NCBI GenBank assembly: GCA_021372615.1
Contig: JAJFUB010000092.1
Span: 1 to 64,000 of the forward strand
Reading direction: 5' to 3'
Source: a bacterium
GTDB taxonomy: Bacteria > Armatimonadota > Zipacnadia > Zipacnadales > UBA11051
Length of the DNA: 64,000 nt
The notes below the pieces were generated by a model, which worked only from the letters and a program-made list of their open reading frames with translations, did not search any database and was not told the DNA's origin. The position numbers and the translations under genes were made by a program. This document shows positions 53,763 through 61,651 of this stretch, piece after piece. Every line of letters begins with the position of its first letter. The stretch's first letter is position 1.

Positions 53763-54694
53763 ACGCCATCCACGTGCGATGTCCGGCGAAGATCAACCTG
53801 ACGCTCGAGATCCTCGGCAAGCGGCCGGACGGCTACCACGAATTGCGCACCGTCTTCCAGGCCCTGAGCCTGTACGACGAACTAACCGTGGCGCCCGCGG
53901 AGCAGGATGCGTTCACCGTCACCGGCCTCCCCGGTGCGCCGACAGATGACAGCAATCTCTGCCTGAAGGCCTTGAGGCTTTCCCGCTCTCGGTTCGATAC
54001 AACAGTGCCGGTGGCCGTCACGCTGCACAAGTGTATCCCGATGCAGGCGGGGCTGGGCGGGGGCAGCAGTGACGCGGCGGGGATGTTGGCGGCGCTGGAG
54101 CGCCTGTACCCTCGTAGCGCGGGCGGGCAGCCCGCGCGGGCAGGCGAGGCCGCCTGCCCTACTGGTCGAGAGGGCAGCGCCCACGGAGTGGCAGAACTCG
54201 CCGCGCAACTGGGCAGCGATGTGGCTTTCTTCCTGCACGGCGGCGCCATGCTCGGATCGGGGCGAGGGGAGTTGCTGGAGCCCCTGCCGCCCCTGCGCGC
54301 GGGGGCTCTGGTGCTGGCGCTGCCGCCCGTCGCCATGGGCACCGCCGAGGCCTACGGCCTCATTCGGCCTGATGACTACACCGACGGCAACCGCACCACG
54401 CGGCTGGTTGCGTTGCTGCGTGCAGGAAGCGCCTTGCCGGAAGTGGCCGCGGGCATGTATAATGTCTTTGCTGCACCGGTCGAGCGACACCGGCCGGAGA
54501 TTGCGGCCCTCCGCCAACGCCTGCAAGCCTTGCCCGCGCAGGCGGTCTTGCTTTGCGGCAGCGGTGCGGCCGTTGGCGCGGTGTTAGAAAGCGCCGAGCA
54601 AGCTGAGCAGGCAGCCGCCCAGTTACGGGCGGACGGCTTGTGGGCTGTCTCGGTGCGGCCAGTGCCGCACGGGTTGCAGGTGACCGAACAGTGA
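53759..54694 (+). CDS. ispE: 4-diphosphocytidyl-2-C-methyl-D-erythritol kinase
   Basis: A 311-residue GHMP kinase of the MEP isoprenoid pathway. CPAKINLTLEILGKRPDGYHELRTVFQALSLYD is the CDP-ME-binding start, PMQAGLGGGSSDAAGML the ATP-binding GHMP motif, LGSDVAFFL the catalytic Asp region, and LLCGSGAAVGAVL motif III. Between the GHMP motif and LAAQLGSD, about 25 residues (RSAGGQPARAGEAACPT and neighbours) are encoded by a dispersed repeat, see 54114-54163, making this region longer than usual. The start is ATG 53759, coupled to rsmA; GTG 53753 is possible. Confidence 0.93.
   Translation: MNAIHVRCPAKINLTLEILGKRPDGYHELRTVFQALSLYDELTVAPAEQDAFTVTGLPGAPTDDSNLCLKALRLSRSRFDTTVPVAVTLHKCIPMQAGLGGGSSDAAGMLAALERLYPRSAGGQPARAGEAACPTGREGSAHGVAELAAQLGSDVAFFLHGGAMLGSGRGELLEPLPPLRAGALVLALPPVAMGTAEAYGLIRPDDYTDGNRTTRLVALLRAGSALPEVAAGMYNVFAAPVERHRPEIAALRQRLQALPAQAVLLCGSGAAVGAVLESAEQAEQAAAQLRADGLWAVSVRPVPHGLQVTEQ
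54114..54163 (-). repeat. Family B palindromic repeat inserted in frame in ispE
   Basis: A 50-base segment with both hairpin halves of the intergenic element at 40718-40784, in reverse complement; the GGCAGGCGAGGCCGCCTGCC core is identical. It adds about 17 codons without a stop in a loop of the GHMP kinase. Confidence 0.85.
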
Positions 54695-55497
54695 CAACCG
54701 AGGCCGGGTCAAGCGCGCAGGCGGGTCGAGTGGGCGCCATCGTCATGGCGAACGGCGATGCCTGCAAGCTGGCCCGCAAACTCGCGGCGCCCCATAAGGC
54801 GCTGCTGGATGTGAACGGGAAGCCGATGATTGACCGTGTGCTGCACGCAGTGCACGGGTGTTCGTTGGTGGATGGTGTCATCGTCTCGTGTCTGCCCGGC
54901 GGGCCAATCGCCACGCACCTGGGCGATCGCGTGACGCTCGCCCAGCCGTCCGACCCGACGTTCCTGGGCGGCATCGCCGAGGGCTTCCGCCTGGCGCCGG
55001 AGATGGAGCGGGCGCTGCTGGTCACGTGTGACATGCCGCTGCTCACGCCCGAGAGCATCGAGTTCTTCGCCCAGCAGGCGGCGCAGTCGCCCGAAGCCGA
55101 CGTGGTCTACGGCATGGTGGATGTGCACCTGACGCGCCGGCATTACCCGGAGACACGCCGCACAGCCATCAAGCTGCGCGAGGGGCAGTACACGGCGGCC
55201 GGGCTCAGCGTCGTCTCCCGCCGCTTCATCGAGGAATGCGGTCCGACGCTCATGGACGCTTTCCACGCGCGCAAGAGCAAGGTTGCCATGGCGCAGTTGC
55301 TGGGCTTCGGTTTCCTGGTGCGGTTCGCGCTCGGGTCGTTGTCGCTGGATCAGATAGTCAGGCGGGCGGAGGAGCTGCTGCAGGGCAAGTGTGCCGCTGT
55401 CAGCATCCCCTACCCCGAATGCGGCTTTGACGTGGACTCGGAGGCTGACCTGGCGGCGGCGCGGGCGGCGCTCCAACGCCTGCGCTCCGAGGCATGA
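54691..55497 (+). CDS. MobA-like NTP transferase (nucleotidyltransferase)
   Basis: A 268-residue Rossmann-type nucleotidyltransferase. The N-terminal VGAIVMANGDACKLARKLAAPHKALLDVNGKPMIDRVLHAV holds the signature loop and Lys, SCLPGG and LLVTCDMPLLTPESIEFF the metal-binding Asp (D-M-P), and CGFDVDSEADLAAA the final Asp. It lacks the left-handed helix of GlmU but occupies the genomic position where glmU stands in Firmicutes. It may activate a sugar phosphate or cofactor. The start is GTG 54691, inside the ispE stop (GTGA). Confidence 0.8.
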   Translation: MTTEAGSSAQAGRVGAIVMANGDACKLARKLAAPHKALLDVNGKPMIDRVLHAVHGCSLVDGVIVSCLPGGPIATHLGDRVTLAQPSDPTFLGGIAEGFRLAPEMERALLVTCDMPLLTPESIEFFAQQAAQSPEADVVYGMVDVHLTRRHYPETRRTAIKLREGQYTAAGLSVVSRRFIEECGPTLMDAFHARKSKVAMAQLLGFGFLVRFALGSLSLDQIVRRAEELLQGKCAAVSIPYPECGFDVDSEADLAAARAALQRLRSEA

Positions 55498-55512
55498 AGT
55501 AGCCTTCGTTGC

Positions 55513-55587
55513 TGGGGCGTGGCCAAGCGGTAAGGCACGGGACTTTGGATCCCGTATTCGAAGGTTCGAATCCTTCCGCCCCAGCCA
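55513..55587 (+). tRNA. tRNA-Gln (anticodon TTG)
   Basis: A full cloverleaf: acceptor TGGGGCG/CGCCCCA, D arm GCC-AAGCGGTAA-GGC, anticodon stem CGGGA/TCCCG around CTTTGGA (anticodon TTG), T arm AAGG-TTCGAAT-CCTT, discriminator G and encoded CCA. It lies 15 bases after the nucleotidyltransferase gene and 80 before prs, in the same direction. Confidence 0.96.
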
Positions 55588-55667
55588 GTTTGCTTTGCGG
55601 GCGTCAGTCGGTCGGCGGACGACCCCATTCAACACACACTGGTCCTCGGCGACCGGGGAGAGAGACA

Positions 55668-56648
55668 GTGGATCACGGGCAACTGCGCATCTTCACGGGC
55701 AATGCCAACCGCGCGCTGGCGGCAGCCGTCGCGGCTGAGCTGCAGATGGAGGTCGGCAAGGCCGAGGTCGGGCGCTTCTCGGACATGGAAGTCCGCGTCA
55801 CCATCAAGGAGAGCATTCGCGGCGCGGATGTCTTCATCATCCAGCCGACCTGCCCGCCGGTGAACGACAACCTGATGGAACTGCTCGTGATGATTGACGC
55901 CTGCCGGCGCGGCTCAGCCGACCGGATCACGGCGGTCATGCCCTACTACGGGTACGCCCGCCAGGACAAGAAAATCCGCGGACGCGAGCCCATCACCGCC
56001 AAGCTCGTCGCCAATCTCATCACGACCGCCGGGGCCGACCGCGTGCTGGCGATGGACCTGCATGCCGACCCGATCATGGGCTTCTTCGACCTGCCGGTGG
56101 ACCAGCTCCCCGGTCGGCCGATCATCGCTGCCTACTGCCACCAGCAGGGCTTCAGCGGCCAGGATACGGTCGTCGTGTCGCCCGATGTGGGCGGCGTGGA
56201 GAATGCCAAGCTGCTGGCCGACGACATCGAGGCGCCGCTGGCCATCATCGTGAAGCGGCGGCCGCGCCCGAACGAAGTGACGGTGGAGTTCGAGACGATC
56301 GGCAATCTCGACGGCCGCCGCGCGCTGCTCGTGGATGATATGATCGACACGGCGGGCACGCTGTGCCAGGCGGCCGAGACCTGTCTGCAGCGCGGGGCGT
56401 CCGAGGTCCATGCCGTCGCCACGCATGGCGTGCTGTCCGGCCCGGCAGTGGACCGGATCCGCGACTCGTGCCTCAAGAGCGTGGTCATCACCGACACAGT
56501 GCCGGTCCCGCCGGAGAAGGCGCTCCCGAACCTGACCGTGCTGTCGGTGGCGCCGCTGTTGGCGGATGCGATTGACTGCATCCACCAGGACCGGTCAGTC
56601 AGCAGCCGGCTCCAGCAGAACAACTTCCGGCAGCCGCGGCTGCAGTAG
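55668..56648 (+). CDS. prs: Ribose-phosphate pyrophosphokinase
   Basis: A 326-residue PRPP synthase using ATP and ribose 5-phosphate. Motifs: IFTGNANRALAAAVAAEL, RFSDMEVRVTIKESIRGADVFIIQPT, MPYYGYARQDKK ATP loop, MDLHADPIMGFFD metal site, VVSPDVGGVENA, IIVKRRP, and ALLVDDMIDTAGT, the PRPP-binding loop. The last about 15 residues are extra. The start is GTG 55668, with GGGGAGAGAG upstream. Its position between tRNA-Gln and rplY follows the conserved prs-ctc-pth order. Confidence 0.96.
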   Translation: MDHGQLRIFTGNANRALAAAVAAELQMEVGKAEVGRFSDMEVRVTIKESIRGADVFIIQPTCPPVNDNLMELLVMIDACRRGSADRITAVMPYYGYARQDKKIRGREPITAKLVANLITTAGADRVLAMDLHADPIMGFFDLPVDQLPGRPIIAAYCHQQGFSGQDTVVVSPDVGGVENAKLLADDIEAPLAIIVKRRPRPNEVTVEFETIGNLDGRRALLVDDMIDTAGTLCQAAETCLQRGASEVHAVATHGVLSGPAVDRIRDSCLKSVVITDTVPVPPEKALPNLTVLSVAPLLADAIDCIHQDRSVSSRLQQNNFRQPRLQ

Positions 56649-56716
56649 CACCCAGGGCCCAGCCCTGGCACACCAGCATACGACGGGGACAGCCCCCTCA
56701 CTCTTGGAGGAGACGC

Positions 56717-57373
56717 ATGGAACAGTTTGTCATGGAGGCGCGCAAGCGCGACAAGCACGGCAGCGGCGCGGCACGCGCGTACCGTCGTGAAGGGCTCATT
56801 CCGGGCGTGGTCTATGGGCATGGCGAGGAGCCGATTTCCATCCTCGTCCCGGCCCGCCAGTTCCAGGCTCTGCTGCGGCACCACGGTACACTGATCAACC
56901 TGAAGGTCGAGGGCCACGCCGAGAACGCCGCCCTGGGCGCGCTGCTCCAGGACACCCAGCGCGATCCGGTCTCGCGGCAGGTACTCAGCATAGACCTGCA
57001 GTGGGTCTCGCTTACTGAGAGCGTGGACGTGCATGTGCCGGTGGTACTCGTCGGTGAGGCCCCGGGCGTCACTCGCGACGGCGGGTCCCTGGACCAGGTC
57101 ATGCACGAAGTCGCCATCTCGTGTCTGCCCACGGACATCCCCGAGCACATCGCGGCGGACATCAGCAGCCTCGAGATGGGACACTCGCTGCATGTCCGCG
57201 ACCTTGCGGCGCCAGATGGCGTCACGGTCAGGTCGCCTGCCGACGATGCCGTGGTCACCATCTCGCGCCCGGTCCGCGCTGAAGAGCTCGAGGTCCGCGC
57301 CGAAGAGGCCGAAGCTGAGGTCGTGGGCGAGGAGAAGGCCGAGGCCGAGAAGGCTGAGGAAAAGGGCGAGTAG
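56717..57373 (+). CDS. rplY: 50S ribosomal protein L25/general stress protein Ctc
   Basis: A 218-residue protein of the long, CTC-type L25 family. The N-terminal domain (1-95: MEARKRDKHGSGAARAYRREGLIPGVVYGHGEEPISI) binds 5S rRNA. The TL5-type C-terminal domain (about 100-195) includes VDVHVPVVLVGEAPGVTRDGGSLDQVMHEVAISCLPTDIPEHIAADISSLEMGHSLHVRDL. An acidic Glu/Ala/Lys tail follows (about 197-218). It lies between prs and pth, as ctc does in Bacillus. A strong TTGGAGGAG site precedes ATG 56717. Confidence 0.95.
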   Translation: MEQFVMEARKRDKHGSGAARAYRREGLIPGVVYGHGEEPISILVPARQFQALLRHHGTLINLKVEGHAENAALGALLQDTQRDPVSRQVLSIDLQWVSLTESVDVHVPVVLVGEAPGVTRDGGSLDQVMHEVAISCLPTDIPEHIAADISSLEMGHSLHVRDLAAPDGVTVRSPADDAVVTISRPVRAEELEVRAEEAEAEVVGEEKAEAEKAEEKGE

Positions 57374-57391
57374 CGCTCTCTGGAGCAGACC

Positions 57392-57952
57392 ATGCGCTGT
57401 CTGGTGGGTCTGGGCAATCCCGGCGCACAGTACGCTGAAACCCGGCACAACGTCGGGTTTCTCGTCATTGACCGGCTGGCGCAACGGCACCAGGTAGGCG
57501 TGTCGCGCGGGCGCCATCGCGCGCTGTTCGGACGCGGTCGCATCGCGGAGGATGACTGCCTGCTCGTCAAGCCGCAGACGTTCATGAACGATAGCGGCGA
57601 CGCGGTGCTGCGCCTGCTACTGTACTACCGCCTGGAGCCGGCCGATGTGCTGTTGGTCTACGACGACATCGCCCTGGACCTGGGCGTGATGCGCCTGCGA
57701 CGCGGGGGCAGTGACGGCGGCCACAAGGGCGTACGGTCGGTGTTGCACTACCTCCGCACCGACCAGGTGGCGCGGCTGCGCCTGGGGATCGGCCGCCCGC
57801 CCGAGGGCGCCAGCGCCATCAACTATGTGCTCTCCCCCTTCGCGCGCAGTGAGATGGACCGCGCGCAGGAGATGGTGGACCAGGCCGCCGACGCGGTCGA
57901 GGCGGTCCTGCGCGAGGGGCTTGACGTGGCGATGAACCGGTACAATAGCTGA
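57392..57952 (+). CDS. pth: Peptidyl-tRNA hydrolase
   Basis: A 186-residue Pth that recycles peptidyl-tRNAs released from stalled ribosomes. RCLVGLGNPGAQYAETRHNVGFLVIDRL holds the conserved Asn and catalytic His. LVKPQTFMNDSGDAV, LVYDDIALDLGVMRLRRGGSDGGHKGVRSVLHYL (catalytic Asp) and RLRLGIGRPP are all intact. It starts 19 bases after rplY and closes the conserved rsmA-to-pth run. Confidence 0.96.
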   Translation: MRCLVGLGNPGAQYAETRHNVGFLVIDRLAQRHQVGVSRGRHRALFGRGRIAEDDCLLVKPQTFMNDSGDAVLRLLLYYRLEPADVLLVYDDIALDLGVMRLRRGGSDGGHKGVRSVLHYLRTDQVARLRLGIGRPPEGASAINYVLSPFARSEMDRAQEMVDQAADAVEAVLREGLDVAMNRYNS

Positions 57953-57987
57953 GCAGCTCTGAATCATCTGCCCCGGGAGGACCCGCC

Positions 57988-58728
57988 ATGGCCCGCACCG
58001 TTCGTCGTCGCCCCGATCCCGAGCAGCAGCGGCACAGCCGGCGCCGCCTCGCTCTCTACGGGGTTGCCGCCGTCGTTGCACTCCTCGTGCTGGCGGCGAT
58101 CGTGTTCTATGTCCGCCTGACCGGGGGCCCCGCGCTGCCGCGCGAAGTGCGCCAGCGTATCCGCCAGACGCAACAGCAAGCGGGCCAGCCCTCCTCCCGA
58201 CCCGCCCCATCCGCCCCGACCGCGACGCCGGGCGCCCCCCAGGCCGCTCTCGCCCCCGCCGTCCCTGGCGTCCCCGCGGGTACGCCCGCTTTTCCGCAGC
58301 AGGTGCAGCAGGTGCAACAGGCCGCCCAGACGGGCGACATCGCCCCTCGTACGCTCTACCTCACCGACGCTGACCTGACTGCCCAGATCGCCGGTGAGAT
58401 CACCAAGCACCAGGAGGTCAAGGAGGCCCGCGCCTACTTCGAGGACGGCAAGGCCTACCTGACGGCGCGCGTGGACGCCAAAGGGCACGAGCTGAACCTG
58501 ACGATGGTCCTGGCGCCCACGATCACCAGCGGCGCGGTACGGTTCGATGTCCAGCAGGTCTTCGTCGGGCAGGTCGCCGCGCCCCCGGCCATCGCGCAGA
58601 AGGTCCAGGAGGAGATCGGCAAGCGGGGTGCGTGGTTCACCCCGGAGAAGACGGGGCTGTACGTGGAACAGATTGAGCTCAAATCGGGGCTCGCGGTGCT
58701 CAAGGGCCGCCCGGTGCGGCGACAGTGA
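57988..58728 (+). CDS. Membrane-anchored protein of unknown function
   Basis: A 246-residue protein with a short basic cytoplasmic start (ARTVRRRPDPEQQRHSRRR), one membrane helix (about 22-43: LALYGVAAVVALLVLAAIVFYV), a Gln/Pro/Ala-rich linker (about 50-115) and an exported alpha/beta domain with YLTDADLTAQIAGEITKHQEVKEARAYFEDGKAYLTARVDAKGHELNLTMVL. That repeat-like fold resembles lipid- or membrane-associated BON-type or DUF2993-like domains, but the match is weak. GGGAGG precedes the ATG. Confidence 0.65.
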   Translation: MARTVRRRPDPEQQRHSRRRLALYGVAAVVALLVLAAIVFYVRLTGGPALPREVRQRIRQTQQQAGQPSSRPAPSAPTATPGAPQAALAPAVPGVPAGTPAFPQQVQQVQQAAQTGDIAPRTLYLTDADLTAQIAGEITKHQEVKEARAYFEDGKAYLTARVDAKGHELNLTMVLAPTITSGAVRFDVQQVFVGQVAAPPAIAQKVQEEIGKRGAWFTPEKTGLYVEQIELKSGLAVLKGRPVRRQ

Positions 58729-58772
58729 CGTCCGGGGGAGGTTCGCGGGGCGCCCCCCGCGAACTGCCGGCC

Positions 58773-59396
58773 ATGCACGACCAGCCGGACCCGCCCGCAC
58801 AGCACTACTTCTCGCGCCAACCGCAGGTGGCCTCGCACCCGAGAGAGATCGCCATCCGCGTCCGCGGGCTGGTTCTCCACCTGCAGAGCGATCGCGGCGT
58901 CTTCTCCCACGGTGGTCTGGACAAGGGCACGAAGCTGCTGGCCGAGACGATGGACCTGCGGCCGGGGGCGGAGGTGCTCGACTGGGGCGCGGGGTACGGG
59001 CCGCTGGGCCTGGTTGCAGCCAGCCTCTCCCCCACCTCCCGCGTCACACTGGTGGAGCTGAACGAGCGGGCCGCCCAACTGGCGGCCGAGAATGCCCGCA
59101 CACTGGGCCTGACGAATGCCGAGGTCATCACCGGTCCTGCGCCGGAGGCCCTCGACGGGCGCGACTTCGATGCCATCATCTCCAACCCGCCGCTACGGGC
59201 CGGCAAGGAGGCCGTCGAGGCGGTCGTTGCCTACGCCGCGCAGCATCTGCGCCCCGGCGGCGAGCTGTGGTTGGTCATCCCGACGAACAAGGGGGCCAAG
59301 ACGTTCCTGCAACACATGGCGCAGCTCTTCCCACGCACGGCCACGAAGGCCATCTCCGGCGGCTACCGGATACTCTGGGCCGCACGCGACGCGTGA
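58773..59396 (+). CDS. RsmC-like class I SAM-dependent methyltransferase
   Basis: A 207-residue MTS-domain methyltransferase: HYFSRQPQVASHPREIAIRVRGLVLHLQSDRGVFSHGGLDKGTKLLAETM, then SAM loop VLDWGAGYGPLGLVAASL, VTLVELNERAAQLAAENARTLGL, and the N-P-P motif in IISNPPLRAGKEAV (substrate base site, guanine-N2 type in RsmC). The family acts on 16S rRNA or other RNA bases. The start may be GTG 58725, overlapping the previous stop, with 16 more residues; the GCGGGGCGCCCCCCGC palindrome at 58745-58760 lies between. Confidence 0.85.
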   Translation: MHDQPDPPAQHYFSRQPQVASHPREIAIRVRGLVLHLQSDRGVFSHGGLDKGTKLLAETMDLRPGAEVLDWGAGYGPLGLVAASLSPTSRVTLVELNERAAQLAAENARTLGLTNAEVITGPAPEALDGRDFDAIISNPPLRAGKEAVEAVVAYAAQHLRPGGELWLVIPTNKGAKTFLQHMAQLFPRTATKAISGGYRILWAARDA

Positions 59397-59432
59397 ACCG
59401 CATTACCACGAAAGGCAGGGCCCTGCCAGGCC

Positions 59433-60596
59433 ATGCGCGACCCGACACAACTCCCGGACAACCTCTCCCGCCTGTTCAGCGACCACTTCGACCGCACCCT
59501 CGATGAGGCCGTGGTGGTCCGCTCCCCCGGGCGCATGAACCTGCTGGGCGAGCACACCGACTATAACGGCGGCTTCGTGCTGCCCATCGCCATAGACCGC
59601 AGCACGTGGGTCGTCGCGGCCCCGGCCGAGGGGCAGGTGCGCGTGTGGTCCGAGGCCCGGGGGGAGCTGGATGTCTTCACCCCCGGCCAGATCCACCGCG
59701 ACGAGGGGCGCCTGTGGGCGAACTACGTGCGCGCCGTGGCGTGGGCGCTCGAGGAGCAGTTCGGTCCGGTGCCGGGGGCCGATGTACTCATCACCGGCGA
59801 TCTGCCCCTGGGCTCGGGCGTCTCGTCGTCGGCCTCGCTGGAGGTCGGCGCCGCCCTGGCGTTCCTCGGTGTGGCGCAGCGCGAGATGCCCCTCCGTGAT
59901 GTCGCCCTGATGTGTCAGCGCGCCGAGAACCAGTTCGTGGGCGTGCAGTGCGGGATCATGGATCAGTTCGCGGTGGCGCTGTGCGAGGCGGGCCATGCGT
60001 TGCTGCTCGACTGCCTGTCGCTGGAGACGCAGAACGTGGCGCTGGCCGGTGACGCCCCCGTGTTCTTCGTGTGTGACACCGCCAAGGAGCGGACGCTGGC
60101 GGCCTCGGCGTACAATCAGCGCCGGGCTGAGTGCGAGTCGGCGGCGCGGCACTTCGGGCACGAGTCGCTGCGGCACGTCACGCCCGAGCAGCTTGAAGCC
60201 GGGAAGGGCGAGTTGCCCGAACACGTCTACCGGCGCTGCCGCCATGTGCTGAGCGAGAACGCGCGGGTGCACGAGGCCATCGCGGTGATGGGGTGCGGCG
60301 CCTGGGAGCGCTTCGGCGAGCTGCTACAGGCCTCCCACGCCAGTCTGCGCGATGACTATGAAGTGAGCTGTGACGAGCTGAACATCATGTGCGAGTTGGC
60401 GATGGAGCACGACGGCTGCCTGGGCGCGCGCATGGTCGGCGCGGGCTTCGGCGGCTGTGCCATGGCCGCCGTGCGACGCGAGGCCGTGTCGGGCTTTGCC
60501 GAGACAGTCGGCGCAGCCTATCAGCCAAGAACGGGTCTACAGCCGCGCCTCTTCGCGGTCCAGGCGGCCGGGGGCGCCGCCATTCTGCCACACTGA
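59433..60596 (+). CDS. galK: Galactokinase
   Basis: A 387-residue GHMP kinase of the Leloir pathway. PGRMNLLGEHTDYNGGFVLPIAID is the galactokinase signature, DLPLGSGVSSSASLEVGAAL the ATP loop, QCGIMDQFAVALCEAGHALLLDCLSL the Asp-containing catalytic segment, and GARMVGAGFGGCAMAAV motif III. The C-terminal domain contains the regular helical pair. No galT, galE or galM is adjacent. It follows the methyltransferase after 36 bases and precedes the QueG-like gene by 11. Confidence 0.94.
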   Translation: MRDPTQLPDNLSRLFSDHFDRTLDEAVVVRSPGRMNLLGEHTDYNGGFVLPIAIDRSTWVVAAPAEGQVRVWSEARGELDVFTPGQIHRDEGRLWANYVRAVAWALEEQFGPVPGADVLITGDLPLGSGVSSSASLEVGAALAFLGVAQREMPLRDVALMCQRAENQFVGVQCGIMDQFAVALCEAGHALLLDCLSLETQNVALAGDAPVFFVCDTAKERTLAASAYNQRRAECESAARHFGHESLRHVTPEQLEAGKGELPEHVYRRCRHVLSENARVHEAIAVMGCGAWERFGELLQASHASLRDDYEVSCDELNIMCELAMEHDGCLGARMVGAGFGGCAMAAVRREAVSGFAETVGAAYQPRTGLQPRLFAVQAAGGAAILPH

Positions 60597-60607
60597 GGTC
60601 TGCCTGA

Positions 60608-61594
60608 ATGCTTACGACACAGATGGTCAAGGACTGGGCCCTGCGCTGCGGGGCCGACGCGGTGGGGATTGGCGCCATGGAGCGCTTCGAGGGCGCACCG
60701 TTGCAGTTCGACCCTCGCACGATCTTCCCCGAGGCCGAGACGATCATCGGCTTGGCCTTCCGCGTGCATCGGGGCCTGTACCGGGGCATCGAGGAGGGCA
60801 CGTGGTTCGCCGGCCTGCCCTCGATGGGCTATGCCAACATCAATGACATCTTCGCACCCATGGCGCTGCGCAACCTGTCCAGCCTCATCGAGGACGCCGG
60901 ATACGAGGCCATCCCTTACCAGAACACCAGCGTGCGCCTGGGGACCGGCGCCGGGCGGGCCGTGGCCGAGGGGCTGCCCAAGCCCGACGTGTTCATCCAT
61001 TTCCGCATCGCCGCGTACATCTGCGGCATGGGCGAGATCGGGTGGAGTAAGGTGTTCCTCACCCCGCAGTTTGGCCCGCGCCAGCGCTTCGCGTTCATCC
61101 TGACGGACGCGCCGCTCAAGCCCGACCCCGTGATGGAGCCCGGCACACTGTGCGACCGGTGCAAGCTGTGCGTGAAGGACTGCCCCGGCGGGGCCATCAG
61201 CAAGGACGAGGCCATCGAGATCGAGGTGGCCGGCAAGCAGATCGCGTGGGGCAAGCTCGACGAGGACAAGTGCGCGTGCGTGTACCAGACCGGCAGCCCG
61301 GAGTATGGCCCCTTCATGGATGACGAGACAGCCGCGAAGGTGCAGGAGTTCATTGACATGCCGCCCGGCCAGGAGCGCAGCGAGATGATCGCGTACTCCG
61401 GCGGCCCGTGGGGTCTGGGGCGGAGCACGGCGTACAGCAAGAACACGTGGGAGAGCTACCACCACCCCGGTACCGTCTGCGGGGCGCGCGGCTGCCAGCG
61501 GGCCTGCTTCATCCACCTGGAGCAGCAGGGCAAGCTGAGCAACAAGTTCCACCGTCCGTTCCGCATCCGGCAGCCGTGGAAGCTGACCCGCTAG
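60608..61594 (+). CDS. QueG-like (epoxyqueuosine reductase-related) iron-sulfur protein
   Basis: A 328-residue paralogue of the protein at 40794: ALRCGADAVGIGAMERFEGAPLQFDPRTIFPEAETIIGLAFRVHRGLYRGIEEGTWFA matches it along the whole length. GMGEIGWSKVFLTPQFGPRQRF and CDRCKLCVKDCPGGAI (complete 4Fe-4S motif) follow, then a second Cys set with C-x3-C near the end (GCQRACFIH). Both copies place a PAW/PWK motif in the last 10 residues. A redox role is likely. It follows galK by 11 bases. Confidence 0.8.
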   Translation: MLTTQMVKDWALRCGADAVGIGAMERFEGAPLQFDPRTIFPEAETIIGLAFRVHRGLYRGIEEGTWFAGLPSMGYANINDIFAPMALRNLSSLIEDAGYEAIPYQNTSVRLGTGAGRAVAEGLPKPDVFIHFRIAAYICGMGEIGWSKVFLTPQFGPRQRFAFILTDAPLKPDPVMEPGTLCDRCKLCVKDCPGGAISKDEAIEIEVAGKQIAWGKLDEDKCACVYQTGSPEYGPFMDDETAAKVQEFIDMPPGQERSEMIAYSGGPWGLGRSTAYSKNTWESYHHPGTVCGARGCQRACFIHLEQQGKLSNKFHRPFRIRQPWKLTR

Positions 61595-61600
61595 CCGTGC

Positions 61601-61626
61601 CTGTAGGGCGGGGACTTGTGCCCCGC
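61601..61626. repeat. Family A repeat copy
   Basis: CTGTAGGGCGGGGACTTGTG followed by CCCCGC, matching the left arm of the 8271-8349 element and, reversed, the copy inside the methyltransferase gene. It lies between the QueG-like and M24-like genes. Confidence 0.7.
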
Positions 61627-61651
61627 TCACAACACCCGACAGGTGATCGCC

